Part shown: positions 17,170-25,718 of the stretch, one piece after another
How the letters are laid out: each line of letters begins with the position of its first letter
Numbering within the stretch: position 1 is the stretch's first letter
NCBI GenBank assembly: GCA_902489255.1
Contig: CABTZF010000006.1
Coordinates: 1-61,501 of the forward strand
DNA length: 61,501 nucleotides
From: an uncultured Peptoniphilus sp.
GTDB lineage: Bacteria > Bacillota > Clostridia > Tissierellales > Peptoniphilaceae
Direction: 5' to 3'
Made by a program: the position numbers and the translations under genes
The notes under the pieces: model-generated
What the model saw: only the letters and a program-made list of their open reading frames with translations
Told to the model about the DNA's origin: nothing
Database searches by the model: none

Positions 17170-17238
17170 ATTATCACCTATTTATATTATACAACATTTA
17201 CCTACCCTTTTGTTTTAATATTATTGCCTTATTACTTG

Positions 17239-17247
17239 TGTTATAAT
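17239..17247 (+). promoter_or_regulatory. Extended -10 promoter of the chromate transporter operon
   Basis: TGTTATAAT, that is TG-n-TATAAT, 23 bases before the ATG, with no good -35. The AAAGGTGA ribosome site follows. Confidence 0.5.
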
Positions 17248-17269
17248 ATTTGAGAAGAAAGGTGAAAAA

Positions 17270-17827
17270 ATGAAAAAAATATCTCTTTTTAAACTATTCC
17301 TGACTTTTTTTAAGATAAATGCCCTTACCTTTGGTGGCGGTTATACCATAGTTCCTATTATAAAAGACATTTTTGTAGAAGATTTAAAAGTCATAAGTGA
17401 TGATGATATGATGGATATTGTCGCCTTGGCCCAAGGCGGTCCGGGTGCCATGGCTATTTCAGCCTCAATTCTTACCGGCTATAAATTAAGAGGTCCCCTA
17501 GGAGCCTTGGTTTGCATGAGTGCAAGTGTTTTACCTTGTTTAATTATACTTTCACTTGTTGCCAAATTTTACCGTGAATTTAAAGAGAATTTTTTTATAA
17601 ATGCAGCCTTACAAGGTATAAGCGGGGTCATATCAGCAGTACTTTTTGTAACTGTTTTTCGAATGGCAAAAAAATCTTATAAGCAATTTCCGGGTTTTAC
17701 ACTGGTCCTTATTATTATTTCATTCATACTTGGATATTTTACAAATATTAATACCAGTCTTATAATTTTTGGCAGTGCAATGGTAGGTATAACTTTTTTT
17801 ACCTATGTTGATAGGAGATATTCATGA
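17270..17827 (+). CDS. Chromate transporter, first subunit
   Basis: 185-residue half-length ChrA-type membrane protein with about six hydrophobic segments. The signature FGGGYTIVP near the N-terminus and AQGGPGAMA are conserved in the CHR family. Paired short CHR proteins work as heterodimers, exporting chromate or, in most bacteria that carry them, an unknown anion. It overlaps the next gene by four bases (ATGA), a sign of coupled translation. AAAGGTGA precedes the ATG. Confidence 0.9.
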   Translation: MKKISLFKLFLTFFKINALTFGGGYTIVPIIKDIFVEDLKVISDDDMMDIVALAQGGPGAMAISASILTGYKLRGPLGALVCMSASVLPCLIILSLVAKFYREFKENFFINAALQGISGVISAVLFVTVFRMAKKSYKQFPGFTLVLIIISFILGYFTNINTSLIIFGSAMVGITFFTYVDRRYS

Positions 17828-18372
17828 TTAATTTATTTTTAGTTTTTATAAAAATCGGATGCTTTGCCTTCGGTGGCGGTTATGCTGTAATTCCTTTAAT
17901 ATCAAAGTTTGTCGTTGAAGAAAATAATTGGTTGTCAATGAGCGAACTTGTAGATTTAATTTCTATTTCTCAAATGACACCCGGACCTATAGCTATAAAT
18001 TCCGCCACCTTTGTAGGTCAAAAGATTCATGGACTTTTAGGTTCAATAACGGCAACTATAGGTTTTGTAATCCCTCAACTTTTGCTAATGTTTATGTTGG
18101 GATATTTTTTATTTACAAAAAATAAAAAATTTAAGGTCTTGGATTATGCTCTAAACGGAATAAAAGCAGCCATTGTATCCTTAATCTTCATAACTGCCCT
18201 GGATCTTTTTAAGACTTCCGTCTTTAAGGGAGAATATTCTTTTTCATCAATAAATTTAGCTTGTCTTTTATGTTTTATTCCGGCTCTTTTCTTATACTAT
18301 AAAAAAGTTGGACTTTTTAAACTGATAGCTATGGGGGCTGTTTTAGGAATAGCTATTAACCTTATAGTTTAA
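17824..18372 (+). CDS. Chromate transporter, second subunit
   Basis: 182 residues, the partner half of the CHR pair. It repeats the pattern FGGGYAVIP and the SQMTPGPIAINSATFVG segment, which carries the family's conserved Pro-Gly motif. About six membrane segments. The start overlaps the stop of the first subunit. No recognisable terminator follows, and a new promoter at 18.4 kb serves the next gene. Confidence 0.9.
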   Translation: MINLFLVFIKIGCFAFGGGYAVIPLISKFVVEENNWLSMSELVDLISISQMTPGPIAINSATFVGQKIHGLLGSITATIGFVIPQLLLMFMLGYFLFTKNKKFKVLDYALNGIKAAIVSLIFITALDLFKTSVFKGEYSFSSINLACLLCFIPALFLYYKKVGLFKLIAMGAVLGIAINLIV

Positions 18373-18399
18373 TTTTTAACTATCTAAATCCTGCCTTTG

Positions 18400-18428
18400 T
18401 TGAAAAATACATATATCAAGTTTATAAT
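18400..18428 (+). promoter_or_regulatory. Sigma-A-type promoter of the zinc-ribbon/TPR/SH3 gene
   Basis: TTGAAA, 17-base spacer, TATAAT (18423-18428), followed by a GAAAGGAG ribosome site before the GTG start. Confidence 0.65.
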
Positions 18429-18453
18429 TAGAATATCTTGAAAGGAGCCTACT

Positions 18454-20025
18454 GTGGAAAATTTCAGAACTTTGCCAACAATTATATATTTTAATCCTAA
18501 TGAAAGTTTACAAATATCTAAGGCTGAACTTTTATCTGATGATTTTTCTTTAGCTATAGATATTTTAAATATGGGTAATGACCTTGTAAATAAAATTAGT
18601 CTGGCTGTAAAATTTAAAGATTTTAACGGTCAATATCTCTTTAATGAAAGTGAATTTTATTTTTCTTCTAATGTAGAAATATTACCTCACTCTAAATATT
18701 ATATGGAGCCCTTTTCTTTAGATGAAAGATTTTCTTCCGCTAGAAGTATAGATATAAGAATATCTGCCTACAACACAGACAAGGGTCCCAAAAAAATTAA
18801 TGCCACTGACGAAACTCCCCTTAATCTTCCCCTTATACCCGAAAAAAAACTTGAAAAAATAAAGGAAACTCTGGGTCCTGAAATAAATACCTATGGGGAA
18901 AATCTATTAAATTATTGGAGATGTGTGTGTGGAGCAGTTAATACTAAAGATACTGAAGAATGCAGGTTCTGTAAAAGGAATAAAAATTTTGTCCTAAATA
19001 ATCTGACAGAGCCCTTAATTAATTCAAAAATTGTAAGTGTCCTTCTAAATACCACCGATAAATCACTTATTGAAATAGAATCCCTGGAGAGAAACATAAC
19101 CAGAGCCCATGTTACAAAAGTTGCTCCAACAAAGGAAAGCATAACAAAAAATAGGATAAACGATTTGTCATTAACATATAAAAAAACAATTAAAAAAACC
19201 GGCAGATTTTTTTCAGTAATCCTTAAAATCTTTTTGGTCTTACTTCTTATAATATTTTTATTTTCCTTTGCAAGAAAGGTTTATGAAAAAAATAGACTGG
19301 CGAAAGCCGAAACTCTAATTGCAGATGGTAAATATGAAGATGCCCATAGTATTTATTTAACTATAAATACTATTGATCCTAATTTGGATTTAAAAAAAGA
19401 ATTTGATAAAACTGAGGACTTGTTAAAGTCTGAAGAAAAATTTAAAATTGCCAACCAAAAAATTTTGGAAGAAAATTATATTGCTGCCGTTAAATATCTA
19501 AATGAGGTTATCCCCCAAGATAAGAAAAATTTTGCCAAGGCAGGAGAAAAAGTTGAAGAGTTGGAAGATATAATTTTAAAACAAGTTGTATCATATTATG
19601 AAAATGGAAATAAGTCCAAGGCCCTTCAAACCGTTAAAAATTATTTGGAAGTGGAACCTCAATCAGTAAGGGCGGAAATGCTTTTAAAAGACATAAATTC
19701 AGCTAAGGATGTAATAAAAATTCCCAAGGGCACCAGCGATTATTATGAGGATATAACAAAGAATGATGATGTAGCAAATATGAAAGAACTTTCCAATTCT
19801 CTATTGAATACTTATCAAAAGGTCACGACTAAAAAAGCAAACCTGAGAAGTCAAGCAGATGTTAATTCTGACGTTGTAACCGTCCTTGCACAAGGTTCTG
19901 AATTATATATTGAAAAAACAAGAATAGAAGGTTCTGTTAGAGTTTGGTGTTATGTTCAAGCCAAAGATATAGAAAGCGGCCAAATATTTAAGGGCTGGAT
20001 TTCAAATAAAGTTATCATGCCTTGA
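18454..20025 (+). CDS. Membrane protein with zinc ribbon, TPR-like repeats and SH3 domain
   Basis: 523 residues, not a family I can name as a whole. In order: an N-terminal beta-rich region (1-150); a zinc ribbon with Cys at about 157, 159, 171 and 174 (CVCGA...CRFC); a linker; one membrane helix at about 252-272; a lysine/glutamate-rich helical part with TPR-like repeats (280-430); and a C-terminal bacterial SH3 domain (about 455-523, ANLRSQADVNSDVVTVLAQG). If the TM orientation follows the positive-inside rule, the zinc ribbon is cytoplasmic and the SH3 domain binds the wall outside. This layout suggests a sensor or scaffold between cytoplasm and peptidoglycan, but that is inference. It starts at GTG with AAAGGAG ahead. 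Confidence 0.8.
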   Translation: MENFRTLPTIIYFNPNESLQISKAELLSDDFSLAIDILNMGNDLVNKISLAVKFKDFNGQYLFNESEFYFSSNVEILPHSKYYMEPFSLDERFSSARSIDIRISAYNTDKGPKKINATDETPLNLPLIPEKKLEKIKETLGPEINTYGENLLNYWRCVCGAVNTKDTEECRFCKRNKNFVLNNLTEPLINSKIVSVLLNTTDKSLIEIESLERNITRAHVTKVAPTKESITKNRINDLSLTYKKTIKKTGRFFSVILKIFLVLLLIIFLFSFARKVYEKNRLAKAETLIADGKYEDAHSIYLTINTIDPNLDLKKEFDKTEDLLKSEEKFKIANQKILEENYIAAVKYLNEVIPQDKKNFAKAGEKVEELEDIILKQVVSYYENGNKSKALQTVKNYLEVEPQSVRAEMLLKDINSAKDVIKIPKGTSDYYEDITKNDDVANMKELSNSLLNTYQKVTTKKANLRSQADVNSDVVTVLAQGSELYIEKTRIEGSVRVWCYVQAKDIESGQIFKGWISNKVIMP

Positions 20026-20311
20026 TGTTCGGTCTTTTTTAATCTCTTTCTTTCAAAAGAATTATTTAAAATATTTGAATTTTTTAGATCCTGACATTTT
20101 AGTCCAATCTATGATAAATAGGACTATGGGATATTTAAGTTAATATATTAATAGTCACAAGAAAAAACTTACGCTAAAGACAAGGTTTTTTTATACTATA
20201 TTTATGAAAATAATAAAAATTGTATTTATTTATGTTAGCCTTATCTTTTAATTAATGTTGACCTATGGGTTCTCAATTAATGAATTCATAAATACCCCAA
20301 AAGTGGCAGAC

Positions 20312-20394
20312 TACAAGGCGTAAATAGTTGCATTGTATAGTTGGGATTTGTTTCAATATTTGGTCCCCAAGCTAAGACTTGGCTGCGCCTTGTA
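20312..20394. other. GC-richer inverted-repeat element, possible structured RNA
   Basis: Outer arms TACAAGGCG (20312-20320) and CGCCTTGTA (20386-20394) are a perfect 9-bp inverted repeat 65 bases apart. Inside lie CCAAG/CTTGG (20367-20371 with 20378-20382) and a GGGA/TCCC pair. The block stands out in base composition from the AT-rich surroundings. There is no T-tract and no tRNA T-arm. It lies in the 1.19-kb stretch 20026-21212, which otherwise has no intact gene. Confidence 0.35.
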
Positions 20395-20526
20395 ACCATT
20401 AAATTTTAGCTACAAATTAAGCCCACCAAGGAATTTTCCCTATGGTTTTGCTAATAACCATACCTATGACATTTTATAAGAATGCTATAACTATACAATT
20501 GATTAGAAAGATGGCAAATATTTTTT

Positions 20527-20952
20527 TCATTTTTTTAATTTCAAGGTTTGGGTCAACTCATATTGCTTTAAAAAATGCCACCATAAAAGGACTTTGCTAA
20601 ATTCTTCCCCTTTCAAATTATACCGATCCCAAAAAGTTTTAAGCAAGTTTATGAAAGCAAATAAAAAGCTTCCTATATAAAGGTGAGAGAACAAAAAATA
20701 TTTGTAAAACTTAATTTTCTCCCTTATATATTTCCCAATATAATATGTTGCATATCCAAAAATTCTGTTTTCATCATATCAAACTTTATTGTTAACATGC
20801 TTTTTCTCTAAATCTATAATGATAACTGAATTAGTATAAAAAGATTTAATTTTTTTAAATCTTTTTTTTCTACAATAAATAAGTCTGCCAATATAATTTT
20901 TTACGCTTAGTGTAGGTATAAATTTCTTAAAAGTATTTAAGCTTAACAGTTT
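20527..20952 (-). pseudogene. Decayed reading frame, unknown family
   Basis: On the minus strand a frame stays open for 57 codons, meets a TGA (20779-20781) and continues open for 83 codons to a TGA at 20527. It lacks any ATG. The 83-codon run is unlikely by chance in DNA this AT-rich. The predicted peptide is basic with a hydrophobic, aromatic segment and looks protein-like (DENRIFGYATYYIGKY, SFLFAFINLLKTFWDRY). The same frame extends further upstream beyond another stop at 20953-20955. I cannot match it to a family; a transposase or membrane-protein relic are both possible. Confidence 0.4.
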
Positions 20953-21185
20953 TTACTTATACCGCTTATAATTTATTGAATTTTTTATGTTAATATTTTT
21001 TAAATTTATATTTCCACATTTATTAAGGTTTAGAATATATAAAATCCGACTTTATAAATTATCTAATGTGAAAATGAAATAAGATGATTTATAATTATTT
21101 TATTGGACCAAGACTAAGGAAATAATAAAATTATTAAAAATATAGTTTATCTCTACCAAAAAAGTGGTATATATTTAAGTGAAAA

Positions 21186-21200
21186 TTATAATTGTTTTAA
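21186..21200 (+). promoter_or_regulatory. PerR-box-like sequence before ahpC
   Basis: TTATAATTGTTTTAA matches 13 of 15 positions of the PerR operator TTATAATnATTATAA. It overlaps a TATAAT and touches the ribosome site. The AT-rich background makes a chance match possible, and no perR gene is in the window. Confidence 0.35.
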
Positions 21201-21212
21201 AGGAGGAATATT

Positions 21213-21782
21213 ATGGCAGAAAATTTAATTGGAAAAGTTGTAGAAGATTTTAAAACTGTAGCTTATTTTGATGGAAAATTTATTGATGTAAGTCAAGAAA
21301 ATTTAAGAGGCAAGTGGTCAGTATTTTTCTTCTATCCCGGAGATTTCACTTTTGTTTGTCCCACAGAACTGGAAGATATAGCAAAAATTTATGATAAATT
21401 TCAAGCTACAGGTACAACTGTATACTCAATTTCAACAGACTCCGAATTTACCCATAAACAATGGCATGAAGAATCCAAGGCTGTCGGAACTGTTAATTAT
21501 CCAATGATTGGCGATAGAAATATGAAAATTACCAAATCTTTCGGAGTTTTAATTGAAGATGAAGGTCAAGCCCTTAGAGGAACATTTATCATCAATCCTG
21601 ATCTGGAAATTGTAGCCTATGAAGTCCATTCTCCCGGAATTGGAAGAAATGCCAAAGAACTTTTAAGAAAAGTCCAAGCTGCTCAATTTGTTTATGAACA
21701 TGGCGACAAAGTTTGTCCTGCAGCATGGGAACCCGGTGACGAAACTTTAGAACCCGGTATTGACTTAGTTGGTAAGATTTAA
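21213..21782 (+). CDS. ahpC: Peroxiredoxin, AhpC type
   Basis: 189-residue two-Cys peroxiredoxin that reduces hydrogen peroxide and organic peroxides. The peroxidatic Cys49 is in FYPGDFTFVCPTE and the resolving Cys168 in the C-terminal VCPAAWEPG tail. AAAGGAGG precedes the ATG. No ahpF reductase is adjacent; trxB at the left end of the window is a candidate electron donor, by inference. It is a single-gene unit with its own terminator and a PerR-like box upstream. The family call is secure. Confidence 0.95.
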   Translation: MAENLIGKVVEDFKTVAYFDGKFIDVSQENLRGKWSVFFFYPGDFTFVCPTELEDIAKIYDKFQATGTTVYSISTDSEFTHKQWHEESKAVGTVNYPMIGDRNMKITKSFGVLIEDEGQALRGTFIINPDLEIVAYEVHSPGIGRNAKELLRKVQAAQFVYEHGDKVCPAAWEPGDETLEPGIDLVGKI

Positions 21783-21795
21783 TAATACTTTTCTA

Positions 21796-21826
21796 AATAA
21801 GACTCCAAGCGAGTCTTATTTTTTTA
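21796..21826 (+). terminator. Terminator of ahpC
   Basis: Perfect 10-bp stem AATAAGACTC/GAGTCTTATT (21796-21805 with 21811-21820), loop CAAGC and a T-run. Confidence 0.92.
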
Positions 21827-21924
21827 TAAAAAATTTCAATTCCTTGTAAAATAAAAATAAATAATTTGGCTAATTCGTCTAAAAATGGCTTTTTGTCAAC
21901 AAATGTTTATAATATTTCAGAAAA

Positions 21925-22271
21925 TGTGGATAAGTTTTTAAATTTTTTGTAAATTTTCGGCGGGAAAACTATATAATATGAGATTTGCTGTGAATAAGTT
22001 TAAATTCACAGCAAATGTTTATAAAATTATTAAATTATAATTATGTTTTTGTGGATAATGTTTATAACTTTGGGGATAAAGTCTATAAGAGTTTTAGCAA
22101 GATCTTATACAAAGTGGATAATTTTTATATTTTCTCATCTAACAAAATCCATTCTTCATATAGGTTATTAAGCTTAATTTCAATCTTTTGCCTGTCTTCT
22201 GTCAGCTTTAAAATTTCTTTGTAGTCTTCGTAATTACTGTTATTTGTAAGTTTTGCATCAATTGTGGATAA
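21925..22271 (+). other. Cluster of six DnaA boxes away from the origin
   Basis: All in one orientation. Perfect TGTGGATAA at 21925-21933, 22050-22058 and 22263-22271; one-mismatch copies at 21989-21997 (TGTGAATAA), 22071-22079 (TGGGGATAA) and 22113-22121 (AGTGGATAA). A 13-bp inverted repeat ATTTGCTGTGAAT/ATTCACAGCAAAT (21983-21995 with 22004-22016) lies inside. The last box is within the ABC-F coding region. The cluster occupies the gap between ahpC and the ABC-F gene, about 32 kb from dnaA. Confidence 0.6.
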
Positions 22272-24014
22272 GTCTTTTTCAAGAGCCTTTATTTCTTCTT
22301 CCATTTTTAATTTTTTACCCTTAAGTAATTTTTTTTCCTGACGGATTTTTTGATCTTCTTTCTTCTTTTTTTGAATCTCGGTTTTAGAAAGATATTCCTC
22401 TTCTTCCTCACCTGTATTTTGGATTTTTTCCATATAATAATCATAATTTCCCAAATATTCATCAATACCTTTTTGACTCATTACAAAAATTTTATGGGCC
22501 ATTTTGTTTAAAAAATATCGGTCATGGGAAATAGCCAGAACTGTGCCTTCATATAATTTCAATGCATCTTCCAATATTTCCTTGGAATCTATATCCAAAT
22601 GGTTGGTAGGTTCGTCCAATAAAAGAAAATTTGCTTGTGAGAGCATAATTTTAAGCAAACTAAGTCTTCCTCTTTCACCTCCGGAAAGCTCGGAAATACT
22701 TTTAAAAATATCATCTCCTACAAACTGAAACTGTGCCAGATATGACCGAATCTGAAAATGATTTAAAGTAGGATATTTGTCCCATATTTCATCAATAACG
22801 GTATTATTCATATCTAAGTTTTTCATTTCTTGGTCAAAATATGCTATCTTTACATTAACTCCCAACTCAACACTTCCTGCATCGGCAGGCAGCTTATTTA
22901 ATATAATCTTAAAAAGGGTTGATTTTCCAACTCCATTTGGACCAATTAATCCTATCAAATCTTTTTTAAAAATATTTAAAGATAAATTTTCAAATAATAT
23001 CCTTGAGCCGAAAGTTTTCTTTAAATCTCTAATCTTTAAGACTTCTTTTCCCGATTCAATTTCAGTTTTAAAAGAAATTTTTCCCTTTTTTTTATTAACA
23101 GGTGGCGGCAACTTTACCATTGCATCTAAAAGTTTTTTTCTGGACTTGCCTTGTTTAATAAATCTATCTCTGCCGAGGTTTAGAAATCTCTTGATTATTT
23201 CCTCTTGTCTTTTAATTTCTTTTTGCTGGTCCTCATATTGTTTTTTTATAATTTCCAAATCTTTTTTTCTCTGCCTTACATAGACATCATAATTACCCCT
23301 GTAAGTAGTTGTAAACCCATTTTCTAAAAGAACTATTTTGTTTACTACATTGTTTAGAAAATACCTGTCATGGGATATAACAATTAAGCTGCCCCTATAA
23401 TCCTTAAGATACTTTTCTAGCCAGCTTATAGCTTTTATATCCAAGTGATTGGTAGGTTCATCCAGTAATAAAAGATCTGCATCTTCTAACAAAAGTTTTG
23501 CAAGGGAAACTCTTGCTTTTTCTCCTCCGCTTAGTTTTGAAATATCTTTATTAAAATCTTCTTCAGAAAATCCCAGTCCAATTAAAGTTCCTCTTATTCT
23601 TGAAGGATATGAATATCCCCCTCTTTGGTTAAAATCTTCCAAAGTTTTGGAATAATTTTCTAAGAGATCCTTTGAATCAGGATTTTTTGAAATTTCTTCA
23701 GTTAAAATTTTAAGATTTTTTTCTAAGTCTATTAAATCGGAAAAAATTTCAAGGCAGGCATCATATATTTTCCCTTCATCAGGCAAGTTTAATTGTTGCT
23801 CTAAATAGCCAATTTTTAATCCTTTTTTTGCAAAAATTTCCCCTGTGTCATAAGAGATTTCGCCTAAAATTATTTTAAAAAGTGTGGTCTTACCGGCGCC
23901 GTTAACCCCAATAAGACCAATTTTATCAGTTTCCTCAATAATAAAATCGGCTTTTTTAATTATTGTATTGTCTATAAAAGCTTTTGATATATCCTTTAGT
24001 GAAAGTTGCGGCAT
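22125..24014 (-). CDS. ABC-F family ATPase
   Basis: About 629 residues, two fused ATPase domains and no membrane segment. Domain 1 has Walker A GVNGAGKTT, signature LSGGEKARVSLAKLLL and Walker B LLLLDEPTNHLD. Domain 2 has GPNGVGKST, LSGGERGRLSLLKIML and LLLDEPTNHLD. A charged linker joins them, and the C-terminus is a long Lys/Glu coiled coil, as in Uup/YdiF types. ABC-F proteins act on the ribosome, rescuing stalled translation or giving antibiotic resistance; nothing here points to resistance. The start is the ATG at 24014 with GGAGG ahead; a longer frame beginning at TTG is rejected. It is divergent from rex. Confidence 0.93.
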   Translation of the reverse strand: MPQLSLKDISKAFIDNTIIKKADFIIEETDKIGLIGVNGAGKTTLFKIILGEISYDTGEIFAKKGLKIGYLEQQLNLPDEGKIYDACLEIFSDLIDLEKNLKILTEEISKNPDSKDLLENYSKTLEDFNQRGGYSYPSRIRGTLIGLGFSEEDFNKDISKLSGGEKARVSLAKLLLEDADLLLLDEPTNHLDIKAISWLEKYLKDYRGSLIVISHDRYFLNNVVNKIVLLENGFTTTYRGNYDVYVRQRKKDLEIIKKQYEDQQKEIKRQEEIIKRFLNLGRDRFIKQGKSRKKLLDAMVKLPPPVNKKKGKISFKTEIESGKEVLKIRDLKKTFGSRILFENLSLNIFKKDLIGLIGPNGVGKSTLFKIILNKLPADAGSVELGVNVKIAYFDQEMKNLDMNNTVIDEIWDKYPTLNHFQIRSYLAQFQFVGDDIFKSISELSGGERGRLSLLKIMLSQANFLLLDEPTNHLDIDSKEILEDALKLYEGTVLAISHDRYFLNKMAHKIFVMSQKGIDEYLGNYDYYMEKIQNTGEEEEEYLSKTEIQKKKKEDQKIRQEKKLLKGKKLKMEEEIKALEKDLSTIDAKLTNNSNYEDYKEILKLTEDRQKIEIKLNNLYEEWILLDEKI

Positions 24015-24092
24015 AATTTCCTCCAACAATATTTTATCAAAATTTACAAAGCATTAAAAGATTGTTATAATGTTTAATGCTGGAGGTAAAGT

Positions 24093-24728
24093 GTGGTTAA
24101 ATTATCTAATAAAATATCAGATACTGTAATTAGAAGGATGCCTGTATACCATAGATGTTTGGAAGAACTTATTTTGAAGGGAATAAAAAGAATATCATCA
24201 CAGGACTTAAGTGAAATCACAGGCTTCAGTGCATCTCAAATACGACAAGATTTAAATAATTTCGGCGGTTTCGGTCAACAAGGTTATGGTTATAATACAG
24301 ATGAACTGAAAAAGCAAATCGACCTTATTTTAGGTGTCAATAAATCTTATAACACTGTTCTGATTGGAGCGGGAAGATTGGGTTCAGCCATTGCAAGATA
24401 TAGGGGCTTTCGCAAGTCCGGTTTTAATATCAAGGCCCTTTTTGACCTTAAAAAATTGCCTCCTCTTGAAGGTATTCCTGTCCTTGCTATGGACAAGCTT
24501 AAGGATTTTATTAAAAATAATAATATTCAAGTTGCTATAATAACTGTCCCGAAGTCTCAAGCTGAGACTGTTCTGCAAGATCTTGTTGATGCCGGCATAA
24601 GGGGAATTTGGAATTTTTCTCCCATAGATTTAAAGGCCCCAAAGGGAATTATAGTTGAAAATATTAGACTTACCGACTCCCTCTTGATACTTTCATATTA
24701 TATGAAAAATATGGAAGCAAAAGAATGA
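24093..24728 (+). CDS. rex: Redox-sensing transcriptional repressor Rex
   Basis: 211 residues, the family's usual length. The N-terminal winged helix (SSQDLSEITGFSASQIRQDLNNFGGFGQQGYGY) is diagnostic, followed by a Rossmann domain with GAGRLGSA that senses the NADH/NAD+ ratio. Rex represses fermentation and NAD-regeneration genes when NADH is low. It starts at GTG with GGAGG six bases ahead. The gene is divergent from the ABC-F gene and ends at a clear terminator. I found no convincing Rex operator in the adjoining promoter. Confidence 0.95.
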   Translation: MVKLSNKISDTVIRRMPVYHRCLEELILKGIKRISSQDLSEITGFSASQIRQDLNNFGGFGQQGYGYNTDELKKQIDLILGVNKSYNTVLIGAGRLGSAIARYRGFRKSGFNIKALFDLKKLPPLEGIPVLAMDKLKDFIKNNNIQVAIITVPKSQAETVLQDLVDAGIRGIWNFSPIDLKAPKGIIVENIRLTDSLLILSYYMKNMEAKE

Positions 24729-24764
24729 TTATATATTTCTCTACATAAAATAACATTTAATAAG

Positions 24765-24802
24765 ATAATTACAGAATACCTTATATTTCTGTAATTATTT
24801 TA
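24765..24802 (+). terminator. Terminator of rex
   Basis: Perfect 12-bp stem ATAATTACAGAA/TTCTGTAATTAT (24765-24776 with 24787-24798) followed by TTT. Confidence 0.8.
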
Positions 24803-24836
24803 ACTTTTATATAAGTTGATTTCCAAAGGAGAAATT

Positions 24837-25718
24837 ATGGAAATAAATTATTTTTCTGACCATGTTTTAATAAAAAATTTAAAAGAATTTATTCCTAAGG
24901 ATATCTTTACCTGCGGTCAAGCTTTCAGATTTTATGAGGAAGAAGATTCATCTTTTACCCTTGTTGCTCATAAAAAAGTAATTAATGTAAGTAGAATTGA
25001 TGACTCTATTTATATTAAAGGTACAAATGAAGAAGAGTTTAAAAATATCTGGTTTGGGTATTTTGACTTAAAAAGAGATTACTCTCAAGTTAAAAGAACT
25101 CTTTCTATTGACCCGACAATGGCTAAGGCCCTTTCCTACGGTCAAGGCATAAGAATATTAAACCAGGAAAAATTTGAAACTATAATATCCTTTATAATTT
25201 CTGCAAATAACGGCATAAGTAGAATTAGAAAATCTATTGAAAAAATTTCAAATTTATACGGAGATTTCATTAAAGAAGATAATAAAAGAACCTACTATTC
25301 TTTTCCTGATTCCAAAATTTTAAAAGAAGTAGACCCTTCGGAATTGAGAGAAAAAACAGGTGTCGGCTTTAGGGACAAAAGAATTGTTGAAAGTTCAAAA
25401 ATGATTTATGACAAAATAATAAATCTAGAAGAAATTTCAAATCTTCCCTTGGAAGAACAAAGAAACTTGCTTATGAGCCTGCCGGGTGTCGGTCCCAAAG
25501 TTGCTGATTGCATTCTTCTTTTTTCCTTTGAAAGGCATGAATCTTTTCCTGTGGATGTTTGGATAAAAAGAGTAATGGAAGAATTATATGTAAAAAAAAT
25601 AATAGCGAAAAATAAAGTGGGTGAAATTGGAAGAGGCGTTTTCGGTCCTTATGCCGGTTTTGCCAACCAATACTTATTTTATTACGGCAGAGAAAATAAG
25701 ATAGGAGCAAAAAAATGA
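24837..25718 (+). CDS. 8-oxoguanine DNA glycosylase, OGG1 type
   Basis: About 293 residues of the helix-hairpin-helix GPD superfamily. The hairpin LMSLPGVGPKVADC carries the Schiff-base Lys221. Asp240 in FPVDVW lies 19 residues later, the same spacing as Lys249/Asp268 in human OGG1. An N-terminal OGG-N-like beta domain (CGQAFRFYEE) precedes it. It excises oxidised guanine from DNA and has beta-lyase activity. The start is the ATG at 24837 with AAAGGAG ahead; an upstream TTG in frame is rejected. The end overlaps the DUF554 gene by four bases (ATGA). Confidence 0.9.
   Translation: MEINYFSDHVLIKNLKEFIPKDIFTCGQAFRFYEEEDSSFTLVAHKKVINVSRIDDSIYIKGTNEEEFKNIWFGYFDLKRDYSQVKRTLSIDPTMAKALSYGQGIRILNQEKFETIISFIISANNGISRIRKSIEKISNLYGDFIKEDNKRTYYSFPDSKILKEVDPSELREKTGVGFRDKRIVESSKMIYDKIINLEEISNLPLEEQRNLLMSLPGVGPKVADCILLFSFERHESFPVDVWIKRVMEELYVKKIIAKNKVGEIGRGVFGPYAGFANQYLFYYGRENKIGAKK

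Noticed and set aside
20312..20394. tRNA or tRNA-like gene at the inverted repeat
   Set aside because: Outer arm length and spacing resemble a tRNA, but there is no T-arm GGTTC motif or anticodon arm in either orientation.
20464..20520. 18-residue hydrophobic peptide frame on the minus strand near the decayed gene, toxin-like
   Set aside because: No ribosome site or promoter, and it lies in DNA that already looks decayed.
24060..24092. Rex operator in the rex promoter (TTGTTATAATGTTTAAT)
   Set aside because: The left half resembles TTGTTAA but the right half fails the TTAACAA consensus at most positions.
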